Assembly (NCBI RefSeq): GCF_036373705.1
Contig: NC_089863.1
Coordinates: 26,455,727-26,519,726 of the forward strand
Direction of reading: 5' to 3'
Source of the DNA: Amia ocellicauda
Lineage: Eukaryota; Chordata; Actinopteri; Amiiformes; Amiidae
Length of the DNA stretch: 64,000 nt
In this document: in pieces, positions 54,233 to 64,000 of the stretch
How positions within the stretch are numbered: position 1 is the first letter of the stretch
Layout of the letters: each line of letters opens with the position of its first letter
Made by a program: the position numbers and the translations under genes
The notes under the pieces: model-generated
Database searches by the model: none
What the model was told of the DNA's origin: nothing
The model's input: only the letters and a program-made list of their open reading frames with translations

Positions 54233-57200
54233 ATGTCCGCGGCGGGTACGGGCGGCTGCGGACCCGGACCCGGTTCGGGGGCCTCCAACCCGCGAAAGTT
54301 CAGCGAGAAGATCGCCTTGCACACCCAGCGGCAGGCCGAGGAGACCGCCGCCTTCCAGGAAGTCATGATGGACATCTCCTCGACCCGGGTAAGTCGGCAA
54401 GGCAGGCTCGGGCGCAGGGAGGGAGGAGGAGACGGAGGGAGAGCCGGGCGAAGACAGGCCTTTCTCGGGGGAGGCTGTGCGGCTCCAGCCCGGGGCTGCC
54501 CGGCCGCGCTGCGAGCCCCTCCGCGGGCTGTGGTGCCCTGCGTGGCGCCCGGCTGTCTTAATATGAAGTCAGGGAGCGAGAGAGACTCGGGCCGGACAGG
54601 CGGCGCACTTGGGCCGTTTGCTCCAACTCACACTGCTGCTCTGGGGACAGGGATGCCCGGACACCAGGGTCTGACAGTATCCGACTGGCGTGGCTCGGTT
54701 GAGGGCAGTGCCTCTGCAGTTGGTGCTCATAACACCGGCTCAGGTAAAGGACTCTGGCTGAGGCTCGGTTTGTGGCCGAGACGCACGTTTCTGCACGCAT
54801 GTAGTAAGATCCGTTCCTGGACACGTTTTTATCCGTCCTACTGTCAATGTGTAGAAAGTCTTATTCAGGGCTTTCAGACTCCAGTCCTGGGGGGCCGCAG
54901 TGTCTGCTGGGGTTTGTTCCAGTCCAGCTCTGGGCTCCTTAATTGGTCCAATTAATCAATTAAGGGATGGATGGAACGCTTATCTCGCCAGACTGTGGAA
55001 TGTCAGTGTCAGTGAAGTGGGTTCAGTGTTTTGAGTCGTCTACACATTGTCAGGGGTCGGCTATACACATCAAATATGAAAGTGTTAGATAAGCCTGGCA
55101 GAGTAAATAATGATATTAATTAAGTAATTGGGGTCTCTTGTTGGGAAAAAAAAAAAACACCACCAGACACTGGCGCTCCCCAGGACTGGATTTATGCCTG
55201 ACTGTTGTGTGTCTGTGTTTGTAGAGTAGAACAGCTTGCTATTGACACTTTTGGGAAACTTTGCCAATGGACATCCTTGGCTATATCAGGGGTTCCCATC
55301 CCTGGCCCTGGAGGAGCCCCTACTCTGCTGGTTTTTGTCCCATCCGAGCTCTCAATTACTTAATTGAACCATTAATAAGTCGCTTAAATTGGTCTTTTAA
55401 TTGTGTAACGGATAAAAGTTTGTTCCTTAATAAGAAGTTCCTTATACAAGTTTATACTTCGAAACCCTATTGTTGAAAATATTAAAAGGAAATTATTAAG
55501 GGTGCAATTAAATAATTGAGGACTTGGGGGGTCCTCCAGGACAAGCCTGGGCTATATCATAAACAGAAGTCAGTGGAAGCGATGCTAGAAATCAACAACC
55601 CCACTATCACCGTAAATGTGCCGTCTCACCTGTTTGTGATTGTGGGTGTGAACCCGGCTTCTAAACAGAATATCCAAACCAACGCAATGGCCACTACAAC
55701 TGAAATATTCACAGGATGCTTCTTTCTTATTTGTAAACACGTCCTTTAATGCTTCACCAGATCTGGTTTGTGTCTGGTAGCACATTGTTGGTACCAAGAC
55801 AGTCTATGGGGGTAGAGGGGGCAATATCTTTTGATCTAGAATGGCCTGTCAGGGTAGAGTGTGTGATAAACAAACTATTTTGAAGATCGAGTCATTTGTT
55901 GTTTTACTTGTTGTAAAATGATGTTTGACAACTGGGAACAACCCTAGTTATACAACACTCGCATTAGAGAAGGCATTCGGAGTCGCTGCAATCAAGGAAT
56001 ATGATCTTTTGAAATAGGTAGACGTTGCCTATCGGTTGGTTTTCCTATGGGGGAGGTTTTGTGAGATTCTCTTGATAAGGAAATTAGAGCGGTTTATAAT
56101 TAACAGCAAGTTCTGGCCCTTGTATTTTTTGTGCACCCTCTCTCTCTCTCTGTATATGTGTATATCTATATATAATATATATAAGCTTCCATGCTGTGTG
56201 TGGTTTTTATCCGCCCTCTACTACTTTTTGTGTAAAGAGGTTTACTGCTATTTTAGGTCTTTGGTTCAGTGTCTTTCGTCCTATTACACTTCTCAGACAG
56301 GATGACTAATAATAATAATAATAATAATGTAATTTTATCACTATTATTTCTAAGTATCAGGAGAAATTAGGAATTGATGTTTATACTGTATATGCAGAAA
56401 AGAGAGAGAATCCACACAAGCAGTAAATAGTTTTATTCATGCGCTAATTACAGACTTGGAAAAACATTTTAATAGTACACACAGCTGGGCACGTTGCCCC
56501 GCCCACTTAGCACAACAGTGCTCCATGAATTCCACATAACCCGTTCTGCGATAAGAGAAACTGGGTACAGCTTGGGGCAGTTTTATGGACCAGATACTCT
56601 ATTGACACCCTGTTAGCCTCCTTCCTGACCCCTTAAAGCAAACCAGGCGTTCCCGGGAGGAAGGGTGTCATGGCCGATGGCACAATCGCCAGAGCTTGAG
56701 CCAGTTTTTTCAAGTGCATGCAAAGGAGGTGGCCTAGAAATGCAAATATTGAGGTTAGCCTGACCCTTAAATCCAATCTGAATAGCAGAGATTCATAGCG
56801 GAGCATATAACTGAGATATAGCCGAGTTAAATGGATTCCATGTTTGTTTAATTATTATTACATATTTTTTTTAAGGCCCCCCTTTCCCAATCCTTTGCAA
56901 CCCATATCTGTCGTGCTGTACCTGCAAAAAAATGCGGGGGGGGAAAGAAGCAGCCAGAACATCTAAAGCTAAATCAGCGTTTTGTAGGAGATGCCCTTAT
57001 TTAAGTCCCCCCGGATCCTTATAACCCAGGTTTTTTCATGAGCACGCCTTCCCAGAATAGCGCTGCCGCCTGGATGTCTCCTCCTAACACGTCAACATAT
57101 TAAAAAAACGTTTTAATGGCAGGATAAGACCTGATAACCATGCAGGAACATTAAGTCAAAAACTAACTAAAAAAAAAAAAAAAAAAACATTCCTGCTCTT

Positions 57201-57806
57201 ATTAGTGTGGCGATTTTTGTTTTATGCACTGTTGATTCAATTATGGGGCCCAATCAGTCATTGGATACCTGGGCCATTTTGACTAATGATTTCGAGAGAC
57301 ATATGTAGTGTGTGTCTCTCCACCACACTAGTGTCACGGATGTTTTGAACTTATTGATGCCAGAATGACTACAGCGTGGAGACATTAGGTTAATGCACAC
57401 ACAGGGATTTGAAATGAGTGCGGGCCAAATAAAATACAACATAATTAAACGACTCCACAAGAAAAACAACCCATCTAACGGGCACTTTAAAGATCTTGAT
57501 TTTAGCCGAGATGCTTTTGTGAGAAGTGCATTTGGTTGTAAACCTGTCCGACTCCTAAAGGGAGTTTTTTTATTGTGTGTTTGTGGGTGGAAAGTGCTGG
57601 AATGGATTGAGTAAGGAGATCAAGGATGTCTGACACCCACGTTAAGTAAAGCAGAGAGTGTCTTTTTGTGTTGGTAGCAGGTATCCGCACTGGACAGCTA
57701 CTATTAGTCTATATTCCTACAGTGACCACACACACACACCTTGTCTCTCTCTCTCTCTCTCTCGCACACACACACACACACACACACCATGTCTCTCTCT
57801 CTCTCT

Positions 57807-57860
<54 letters not shown>

Positions 57861-60800
57861 CTCTGTCTCTCTCTCGCAAATGTCTCTTCTTGCAGTAGTT
57901 TATTTTTCTAGGATTTAAGGAATTCTCCCAATCCCCTTGTTTATTGATCTAATTTATACTAGATGATCTATCTTTTAAGATGTTTTGGAATAAAAAATAA
58001 ATAAAAAAATTGCTTGGTTGTTGATTTGGAGACTTCCATTCCGATTCACAAACAGCAGGAACCAATGAGAACAAGCCCCGCCCCCTTCCCATCCACTACA
58101 ACCAGCAGTCTGTTTCTGCTATTGGAGAAGGTTGGGCTGTTCTTGTTTTAATATATATGTTTTATTTTTGTTGAAGCTGGAGATCTAAATTTTGGGGGAG
58201 GGGGTATTTTAAGGGGTATTTTAAGGGGTATTTTGTATTTGTGCCGTTGTCTAATTTGCCAAATACAGTACCCTCATTTTAAGAATAATGCAGGTGCCTC
58301 ACTGCGGCAGATGTGGGGCAGAACTGTACTAAAGTACCCTTGATATGTAGGCAGGGCAGGGGGGCAATTCTGAAAGATGCTTGCTGTGTTATCTGAAGTG
58401 ACGGTGCCCGGGCGATGGTGCACTGGTTTCCGTCCCCTGTCGAGATTGTGTCTGGCGTCTTTTCACACCGCCGGCAGGTTTTCGCTTCCTTATGAAACCT
58501 ACAGGGCTGTGATTGTCCGAGTGCTGCTTTGTTCCTCAACTGCCCCTATGCGGGTGACTCCTCCTGCTTTTATAAAAGCACCGTTTCCTCAAAAGAGAGT
58601 CCCAATATCAAAACAGCCAAAAAAAGAATGAAGAATAAAAAAAAAACTATGTATATATCTATATTGTTTTTGTTCGTATTTGAGATTATTGGGAACAAGC
58701 TTTTGGATACATACACATGTCACGAATGTGTAAGAAGTGGGCTGTGCAAGTGTGTCGTTCTGAAAATAGTTTCTGACTGCAGGGCTCACTGTATGGGGGG
58801 CAACTAAAGACATTTTTAGTAACACTATAGAAAGCAGTTTGGTATTGAGGATTGTATTGTATTGTGTTTCTAACAACCTGGAACCATTTCAATGTGTCAA
58901 TTAAGCAGGTGATTTGTGAAATGAACTTATGTAGAGATTTGGTATAAAGAAAATTAACTACCCTTTTCAGCCCAGACCAAAATTCCCTTAATTGAACATG
59001 TTAATTGCTTAATTGATCAATACATTTCATGGGGTCCCAGGTAATTGTAATAATGATTTTCAACCCTACATCCAGAGCACAACTTTCTCAACAGCTTTGT
59101 ATTCTGGCTGCACCCCAGTTTAACGAAGAGGAAAGTCAAATTAAGTCTAATTGCTTAATTGGATTTTTTTAATTACTGCTGCTCAGCTGTTAAACGATGG
59201 GTTGGGGATCAATCAGCTTAGGGTTTAAAGACGATATGAAGCTGGAATAAAATTAACAGGGGTTGCAGGGGTCTCTTGGGGCCTCGGTTGAGGAGCAGAG
59301 CAGGATTAAGGCCCTTTCACTTCAGGGTGATGACTCTTTGTAGCCACCTAACGATCTGATGGACCCGTGTCAAGGGCAAGAGCTATAGATTAGAATAGAA
59401 ACTGGTTGAAACGCTTTTCCAGCCGTGATTCATTTATTGATGTAAAGCCAGTTCTATTTCAGTTTCTATTCCAATGCTGAAAGCACCACAGAGACTATTG
59501 TAAAACTTGAGCAATTTCAGATGTCTCGATTGTCAGCCCGTCGTGTGTTTTTACCCACAATGCCTGTTTAATAGGCCCCCCACAACCAGACACTAAAGTG
59601 TTACTAAAGGGTCTGTCACTTCCTCCTTCAGCTACCTCCACAGATGAGTATACAGATGTGTGAGGTCTATATGAGTCACGTAGAGACGAATAACACACAA
59701 AGTTCACCGAACTCCCGCAGAACACCTCTGGCCACATCAGTTTATTAACCCTTTACGGTCTGCCTTTTTTTCTTTTATAAGGAAGGGTCAAGGCACATCG
59801 ATGAGAATATTTTGGTGTGGGGACCTCGTAACCTCAGGGAATGCAGAGTGCGTAAGAGGAGAATCAGTAGATGTTAAAACTGTTCTGGAAAGATCAAATT
59901 GGCTCGTAAAAAGGCACCGAAGAAAAGAAGTCTGTCTCTGTTGGCAACAGTTGCAATTAAACTTTTAGGAGAGTGCTGAGGGTATTGTCCTGATGACAAT
60001 AGAGGTGGTGACCTGTGATTCTTGGGGTTGGGCGGAATAAATACCTTACATCCAAGGACCCATTTATACAGCGGTTTGTACTGGTGCATTCTGGGTACAG
60101 TGCCTTGCTCAAGGGTACAGCATGGGATCGTGGGAAAGGTGCAGGCGTCTTTGAGAGGCGAACACAGATGTCAAAAGTGTACGTGTGTTTTTTTTTCTTT
60201 TTTCTTTTGACCGAGGACACCGGCAGACTCTTAAGCCAGATCCTCTCCTGATCCCCTGCTCTGAGCCCTTAATGACTTGATTGCACAAGTGGCTTTAACC
60301 CGTTGACTCGGCTGTGCTTTCCAGGTTTTTTCCCCAAGTGGGGGGCTTTAGAGGCTTTCCTGTAAAACCTCCTGCTGTCCTGTAACAGGATCAGAATTGG
60401 GATTAGGCTCAGGCTCACGATTGGGAGAGGGAGCCTTCAAAGACTCCCGAACCTCGCGTTGACCCGGGCCGCCCGTTCTAATCCCGGCTCCCGCTACTCA
60501 ATCCACTCAAACGCGCCTGTTCTCTCCCTCTCGGCTCCCCAGCTCCAGGCCCAGAAGGTGCGCGTTGCCCGGAGCCAGGGCCCATATTACGGAGGCTCCC
60601 TGCCTAACGTCAACCAGATTGGGAGCAACGCCACAGACTTCCAGGTGAGGGCTCTCTCCCACACATCGGCATAAACCATGAGTTTCAGGCAATGACTTTC
60701 AGGCCCTAAACAATACCCTTACATACGAACAGAGGCAACAGTTTGCTCTCAGACGCCCATTTCTGTCCCCTGTAAAGGGTGACCTTTGACCTATGACACC

Positions 60801-62189
60801 GGGTCACATGACCATGGTCTTTGAACCTTAAGAGTTCAGATCAGGGCCCTCTGTTTATGCCCAGACAATTGTGTGAATTAACTAGATTTTTCTCAGTCAG
60901 GTGTCCCTCTCTCCTTTTTTCCTTCTATTTTAACTCTGTCCCCCTTTCTCCCCCAGGGACCCTTCCACTCGGCCCTGGATTCTGGGCGCGCCACGCGGCA
61001 CCACGGCCTGGTGGAGAGGGTGCAGAGGGACAGGAGGTTCATATCGCCCCTACGACAGTATCGACGTCAAGTATCCTTCACCTGCTGTCTCGGGGCCCAG
61101 GAGATGAGCAGACACTGTAACTGCTTTGGGGAGGAGTGATGGAGTACTTTAGTATGAGTGGGGAGTGGGCAGTGGGGAGAGGAGAGGGGAGGAAGAGTGG
61201 GGAGAGGGGAAGGGGGAAGAGAGGGGAGATACAAGAAAGAGAAAAACTAGAGGGATAGGAGAGGGGGGGGAAGACCCACACACAATACGCAGAATGGAAT
61301 GGTGATGTCATTTTTTTGCCTTAACTCGCATGCGTAGATCGACAGCTCTCCCTACAGCTCCACCTACCTGTCTCCGCAGCCTGATGCCAACTGGAGAAGG
61401 TACAGTCTGGGGCAGGGGGTGCCGGAGGTGGGGCACACTAGGGGTCTTGCGGGCGCCTCTTTACTTCCACACCTCTTCCTGCCTTGTAGAGGTCTTACGC
61501 TTTGCAACTGGGGTCATGTTAGAATAACACTGGCTTCCAACCATTGACCTCTGACCTCATGCTTTTAACCTGTCTTTGTCAACGTAAGAGAAAACGTCTC
61601 CTTTCCGGGCAGCACGTTTTTCTTGCAAAACAGCTAGCTAACACTCTCCAAGTTCACTTAACGGACTAGATCACACAATCTTTTTCTTTTTTTTTTCTTT
61701 CAATTATTCCTTCTCTTTATATTCCACTGCTCTGTTCTTCTCTTCTTTGATGGGACACTCTTCTCTTTGCTACGCTGGCTCGCTCACTCTCGCAGCTTTT
61801 TTTAATCTCCATCCTTTCCTGTCCAACGTGCCTCTTCTTCTTTGACGCCAGAGACGGGGAAAACCGCCCAAATTATAACCCCCCCCCACGAGGCAGAAGA
61901 TTTGACACTTAAGATGGGGGTGGGTGGGGGGCAGAGCAAAGAGTATGGGGAGTCCCGATCTTCCTTGTCCTGAGAAATTCCTCGTCTCCGAGCGGCGACC
62001 CTTCCGCGATCATGCCGAGTTTTATTTACTTTTATTTATTTTTATTATTTTTTATTTTTTTATTTTTTCCTTGGTGTGTTTTTATTTAACGGCCTGTTTC
62101 TGTTGATCACAAAGGCATACCAATTGGTCCACCAACTTCCCCATGGATAAGGGACAATTGTTTCAACTGCCAAGTACTGCACTCAACAG
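54233..62189 (+). CDS. crtc2: CRTC2, CREB-regulated transcription coactivator, 5' part (five coding exons; continues past the window)
   Basis: A cytoplasm-to-nucleus coactivator that binds the CREB bZIP and is controlled by SIK/AMPK phosphorylation and calcineurin. Exons are 54233-54388, 60543-60644, 60957-61070, 61338-61399 and 62115-62189, joining in frame into 169 complete codons plus two bases. Residues 19-48 are the CREB-binding domain ([20 protein letters not shown], then [10 protein letters not shown]). Exon 2 gives [14 protein letters not shown], the conserved phosphoserine region. Exon 3 gives [15 protein letters not shown]; exon 4 gives [13 protein letters not shown]. Exon 5, [18 protein letters not shown], matches human CRTC2 FPAEKGQLFRLPSALNR and separates it from CRTC1 and CRTC3. 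The main 14-3-3 site (RTSSDSALH in mammals) would open the next exon, which is not in the window. Intron 1 is about 6.2 kb; intron 5 carries a MITE split by a Tc1 element. Confidence 0.95.
54864..55195 (+). mobile_element. Palindromic hAT-like MITE, second subfamily, CRTC2 intron 1
   Basis: The left end CAGGGCTTTCAGACTCCAG continues GGGGGGCCGCAGTGTCTGCT. The right arm TAAGTAATTGGGGTCTC and CAGACACTGGCGCTCCCCAG is present, with a central spacer of about 150 bp not found in the other copies. Confidence 0.68.
55285..55556 (+). mobile_element. Palindromic hAT-like MITE with perfect 8-bp target duplication, CRTC2 intron 1
   Basis: It starts CAGGGGTTCCCATCCCTGG and ends TCCTCCAGGACAAGCCTG. GGCTATAT lies immediately on both sides, an exact 8-bp target duplication. 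The arms carry CTCAATTACTTAATTGAACC on the left and the mirror TGCAATTAAATAATTGAG on the right. Terminal CAGGG/CAGTG and an 8-bp duplication are hallmarks of the hAT superfamily. The family has no coding capacity, so it depends on a transposase encoded elsewhere. Confidence 0.9.
55560..57718. other. CRTC2 intron 1, no separate gene recognised
   Basis: Short simple repeats ((ATA)n at 56309-56328, a poly(A) run at 57169-57187). Otherwise unique-looking intron sequence. Confidence 0.45.
57728..57875. repeat. Compound (CA)n/(CT)n microsatellite, CRTC2 intron 1
   Basis: Alternating blocks of CA and CT repeats: three CA blocks, the longest about 23 units, separated by CTCTCTCTC blocks and duplicated CACACCATGTCTCTC-type junctions. 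Confidence 0.95.
58960..59280. mobile_element. Possible old copy of the palindromic MITE, CRTC2 intron 1
   Basis: TTAATTGAACATGTTAATTG then CTTAATTGATC, and further right GTCTAATTGCTTAATTGG, resemble the family's arms. No ends are recognisable, so this is tentative. Confidence 0.3.
60035..60130 (-). mobile_element. SINE fragment, CRTC2 intron 1
   Basis: CCATTTATACAGCGGTTTG, ACTGGTGCATTCTGGGTAC and CCTTGCTCAAGGGTACAGCA match the SINE body at 25656-25830 in the same orientation. Both ends are lost. Confidence 0.55.
61139..61270. repeat. GGGGAGAGG purine-rich tract, CRTC2 intron 3
   Basis: About 130 bp of G and A with GGGGAGAGGGGA-type units, occupying most of the 267-bp intron between exons 3 and 4. 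Its G-runs could form quadruplexes in the pre-mRNA. Confidence 0.8.
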
Positions 62190-62577
62190 GTGAAGTCCTT
62201 TCTTTTTTCCTTTTCTTTTTTCATCTAAAGACAAAAGAAAAAGAAACCTCTCTCTCTCAATAAGGATCGGCCAATCGAAATGCTGGATTCGGCCAGGCTT
62301 GCCTCCCATCCCTTGACATCCAGTGTGTGACAGAACATTGGTTGATGGCAACGGTGGCTTTTCAATCCCAACATGCATCACACTTTGCCCTTCCTGTTGA
62401 CTCTGTTGTCTTTCCTTGGTGTCCTGAAGTGTGAAGGGTATCAAAGGTTGGCTATTTTGACCTTGTTTGTTTTCCAGGAACTTACTTGATTCAAAGAGAG
62501 TCTGCAAAAGCTGTTTAGGGTCCTGGTCATGGTGCTTCCCCTCAGTTTCGGTATCTTACTGCAATTTGTTGAATTCA

Positions 62578-62758
62578 GCTACCCTACCCTGCTGTTTTTT
62601 GGTTGCAACAGAGCTCTCAATTACTTAATTGAACCCTTAATTTAACTAATAATTTCCTGAATCAGAGCCTTTTAATTTTAAACAGTAGGAGGTTTAAGTT
62701 AAGTATAGAATTGTATAAATAACTTATTAAACAACCAACTATTTTCTTACACAATATA
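62578..62758 (+). mobile_element. Palindromic hAT-like MITE, left part, interrupted by a Tc1 element
   Basis: CTACCCTACCCTGCTG, GAGCTCTCAATTACTTAATT and GAACCCTTAATTTAAC are the left arm; the outermost bases are missing or diverged. The interior runs to TTACACAATA, where the Tc1 element begins, and resumes as AAAAGTCAAATC at 63982. The copy at 35401 reads straight through the equivalent point. Confidence 0.82.
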
Positions 62759-63979
62759 CACTCATCTAAAGGATTATTAGGAACACCTGTTCAATTTCTC
62801 ATTAATGCGATTATCTAATCATCCAATCACATGGCAGTTGCTTCAATGCATTTAGGGGTGTGGTCCTGGTCAAGACAATCTCCTGAACTCCAAACTGAAT
62901 GTCTGAATGGGAAAGAAAGGTGATTTAAGCAATTTTGAGCGTGGCATGGTTGTTGGTGCCAGACGGGCCGGTCTGAGTATTTTACAATCTGCTCAGTTAC
63001 TGGGATTTTCACGCACAACCATTTCTAGGGTTTACAAAGAATGGTGTGAAAAGGGAAAAACATCCAGTATGCGGCAGTCCTGTGGGCGAAAATGCCTTGT
63101 TGATGCTAGAGGTCAGAGGAGAATGGGCCGACTGATTCAAGCTGATAGAAGAGCAACTTTGACTGAAATAACCACTCGTTACAACCGAGGTATGCAGCAA
63201 AGCATTTGTGAAGCCACAACACGTACAACCTTGAGGCGGATGGGCTACAACAGCAGAAGACCCCACCGGGTACCACTCATCTCCACTACAAATAGGAAAA
63301 AGAGGCTACAATTTGCACAAGCTCACCAAAATTGGACAGTTGAAGACTGGAAAAATGTTGCCTGGTCTGATGAGTCTCGATTTCTGTTGAGACATTCAGA
63401 TGGTAGAGTCAGAATTTGGCGTAAACAGAATGAGAACATGGATCCATCATGCCTTGTTACCACTGTGCAGGCTGGTGGTGGTGGTGTAATGGTGTGGGGG
63501 ATGTTTTCTTGGCACACTTTAGGCCCCTTAGTGCCAATTGGGCATCGTTTAAATGCCACGGCCGACCTGAGCATTGTTTCTGACCATGTCCATCCCTTTA
63601 TGACCACCATGTACCCATCCTCTGATGGCTACTTCCAGCAGGATAAAGCACCATGTCACAGAGGTCGAATCATTTCAAATTGGTTTCTTGAACATGACAA
63701 TGAGTTCACTGTACTAAACTGGCCCCCACAGTCACCAGATCTCAACCCAATAGAGCATCTTTGGGATGTGGTGGAACGGGAGCTTCGTGCCCTGGATGTG
63801 CATCCCACAAATCTCCATCAACTGCAAGATGCTATCCTATCAATATGGGCCAACATTTCTAAAGAATGCTTTCAGCACCTTGTTGAATCAATGCCACGTA
63901 GAATTAAGGCAGTTCTGAAGGCGAAAGGGGGTCAAACACAGTATTAGTATGGTGTTCCTAATAATCCTTTAGGTGAGTG
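62759..63979 (+). mobile_element. Tc1/mariner element, DD36E (Incomer-like), apparently intact copy 2
   Basis: A 1221-bp element in CRTC2 intron 5, inserted into a hAT-like MITE. TA lies on both sides (62757-62758 and 63980-63981). The inverted ends begin CACTCATCTAAAGGATTA on the left and the complement of CACTCACCTAAAGGATTA on the right, so the left tip has one difference. It is the opposite orientation of the copy at 11263-12483 and the same length. Confidence 0.93.
62907..63947 (+). CDS. Tc1/mariner DD36E transposase (346 aa), copy 2
   Basis: A complete single-exon transposase frame with the helix-turn-helix (TTISRVYKEW) and the acidic triad D155, D246 and E283. It differs from the other copy by L26, R36, R61, D220, K247 and R252. 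K247 replaces the asparagine that almost always follows the second catalytic aspartate (QQDKAPCH here), and D220 replaces a hydrophobic residue by a two-base change. Both raise doubt about activity, although no stop or frameshift is present. It lies in the sense direction within the CRTC2 intron, so it would be carried in that pre-mRNA. Confidence 0.92.
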   Translation: MGKKGDLSNFERGMVVGARRAGLSILQSAQLLGFSRTTISRVYKEWCEKGKTSSMRQSCGRKCLVDARGQRRMGRLIQADRRATLTEITTRYNRGMQQSICEATTRTTLRRMGYNSRRPHRVPLISTTNRKKRLQFAQAHQNWTVEDWKNVAWSDESRFLLRHSDGRVRIWRKQNENMDPSCLVTTVQAGGGGVMVWGMFSWHTLGPLVPIGHRLNATADLSIVSDHVHPFMTTMYPSSDGYFQQDKAPCHRGRIISNWFLEHDNEFTVLNWPPQSPDLNPIEHLWDVVERELRALDVHPTNLHQLQDAILSIWANISKECFQHLVESMPRRIKAVLKAKGGQTQY

Positions 63980-64000
63980 TAAAAAGTCAAATCTAAGCAG

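Noticed and set aside
53912-54955. 347-codon open frame on the plus strand
   Set aside because: It is CRTC2 exon 1 with promoter and intron read-through; only 54233-54388 is coding.
1-64000. Retroviral, LTR-type or Polinton-type fossils
   Set aside because: I looked for paired LTRs, primer-binding sites and gag, pol or capsid motifs and recognised none. The palindromic repeats have hAT-type or Tc1-type ends instead.

Overview
This window is vertebrate nuclear DNA, most likely from a ray-finned fish. The evidence is multi-exon genes with GT-AG introns, fish-type Tc1/mariner elements, an L2/CR1-like LINE background, and a histidine-acetyltransferase-like (NAT16 family) gene. A non-teleost ray-fin such as bowfin, gar or sturgeon is my impression from the repeats, but the sequence alone does not prove it.

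The gene order is: two tandem CART-type neuropeptide genes (+, 14151-16627 and 18899-20960), JTB (-, 23747-25324), CREB3L4 (-, 29733-35926), a NAT16/HISAT-like acetyltransferase (+, 43248-44963), SLC39A1/ZIP1 (+, 49153-50849) and the first five coding exons of CRTC2 (+, from 54233, running off the right edge). From memory, JTB, CREB3L4, SLC39A1 and CRTC2 are also neighbours on human 1q21.3, so this is a conserved block. The CART pair and the acetyltransferase are the parts I do not know from the human locus. All exon junctions given here were placed by hand, keep frame, and give complete proteins of 113, 109, 162, 448, 324 and 341 residues.

The left 14 kb holds no gene I can recognise. It contains an exact 106-bp duplication, two long homopyrimidine tracts, a LINE 3' end, an apparently intact Tc1/mariner element and a 640-bp GAGACA tract just upstream of the first CART promoter.

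Repeats dominate the rest. At least 16 copies of a palindromic element with long inverted ends (termini CAGGGGTTCCC or CAGTGGTTCCC, TTAATTGAAC-rich arms) are scattered through introns, 3' UTRs and spacers. One copy has a perfect 8-bp target duplication, which points to a non-autonomous hAT family. Two 1221-bp Tc1/mariner elements lie in opposite orientation near the two ends, each with an open 346-codon transposase whose acidic triad has 36 residues between the second D and the E (DD36E, Incomer-like). The right-hand one sits inside one of the palindromic elements. Other items are a 672-bp deleted Tc1 relative, a transposase-less Tc1 relative in a CREB3L4 intron, a 1.1-kb element with roughly 300-bp inverted arms, a 260-bp palindrome just 3' of the acetyltransferase gene, and a 61-bp minisatellite upstream of SLC39A1.

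Functionally the block mixes secreted neuropeptides (CART), an ER-anchored bZIP factor (CREB3L4), a CREB coactivator (CRTC2), a zinc importer (ZIP1) and a small membrane protein (JTB). They share no pathway that the sequence demonstrates. The CRE-like motif with a TATA box in front of the first CART gene and the presence of CRTC2 in the same block is suggestive only. No retrovirus, LTR element or Polinton was recognised.
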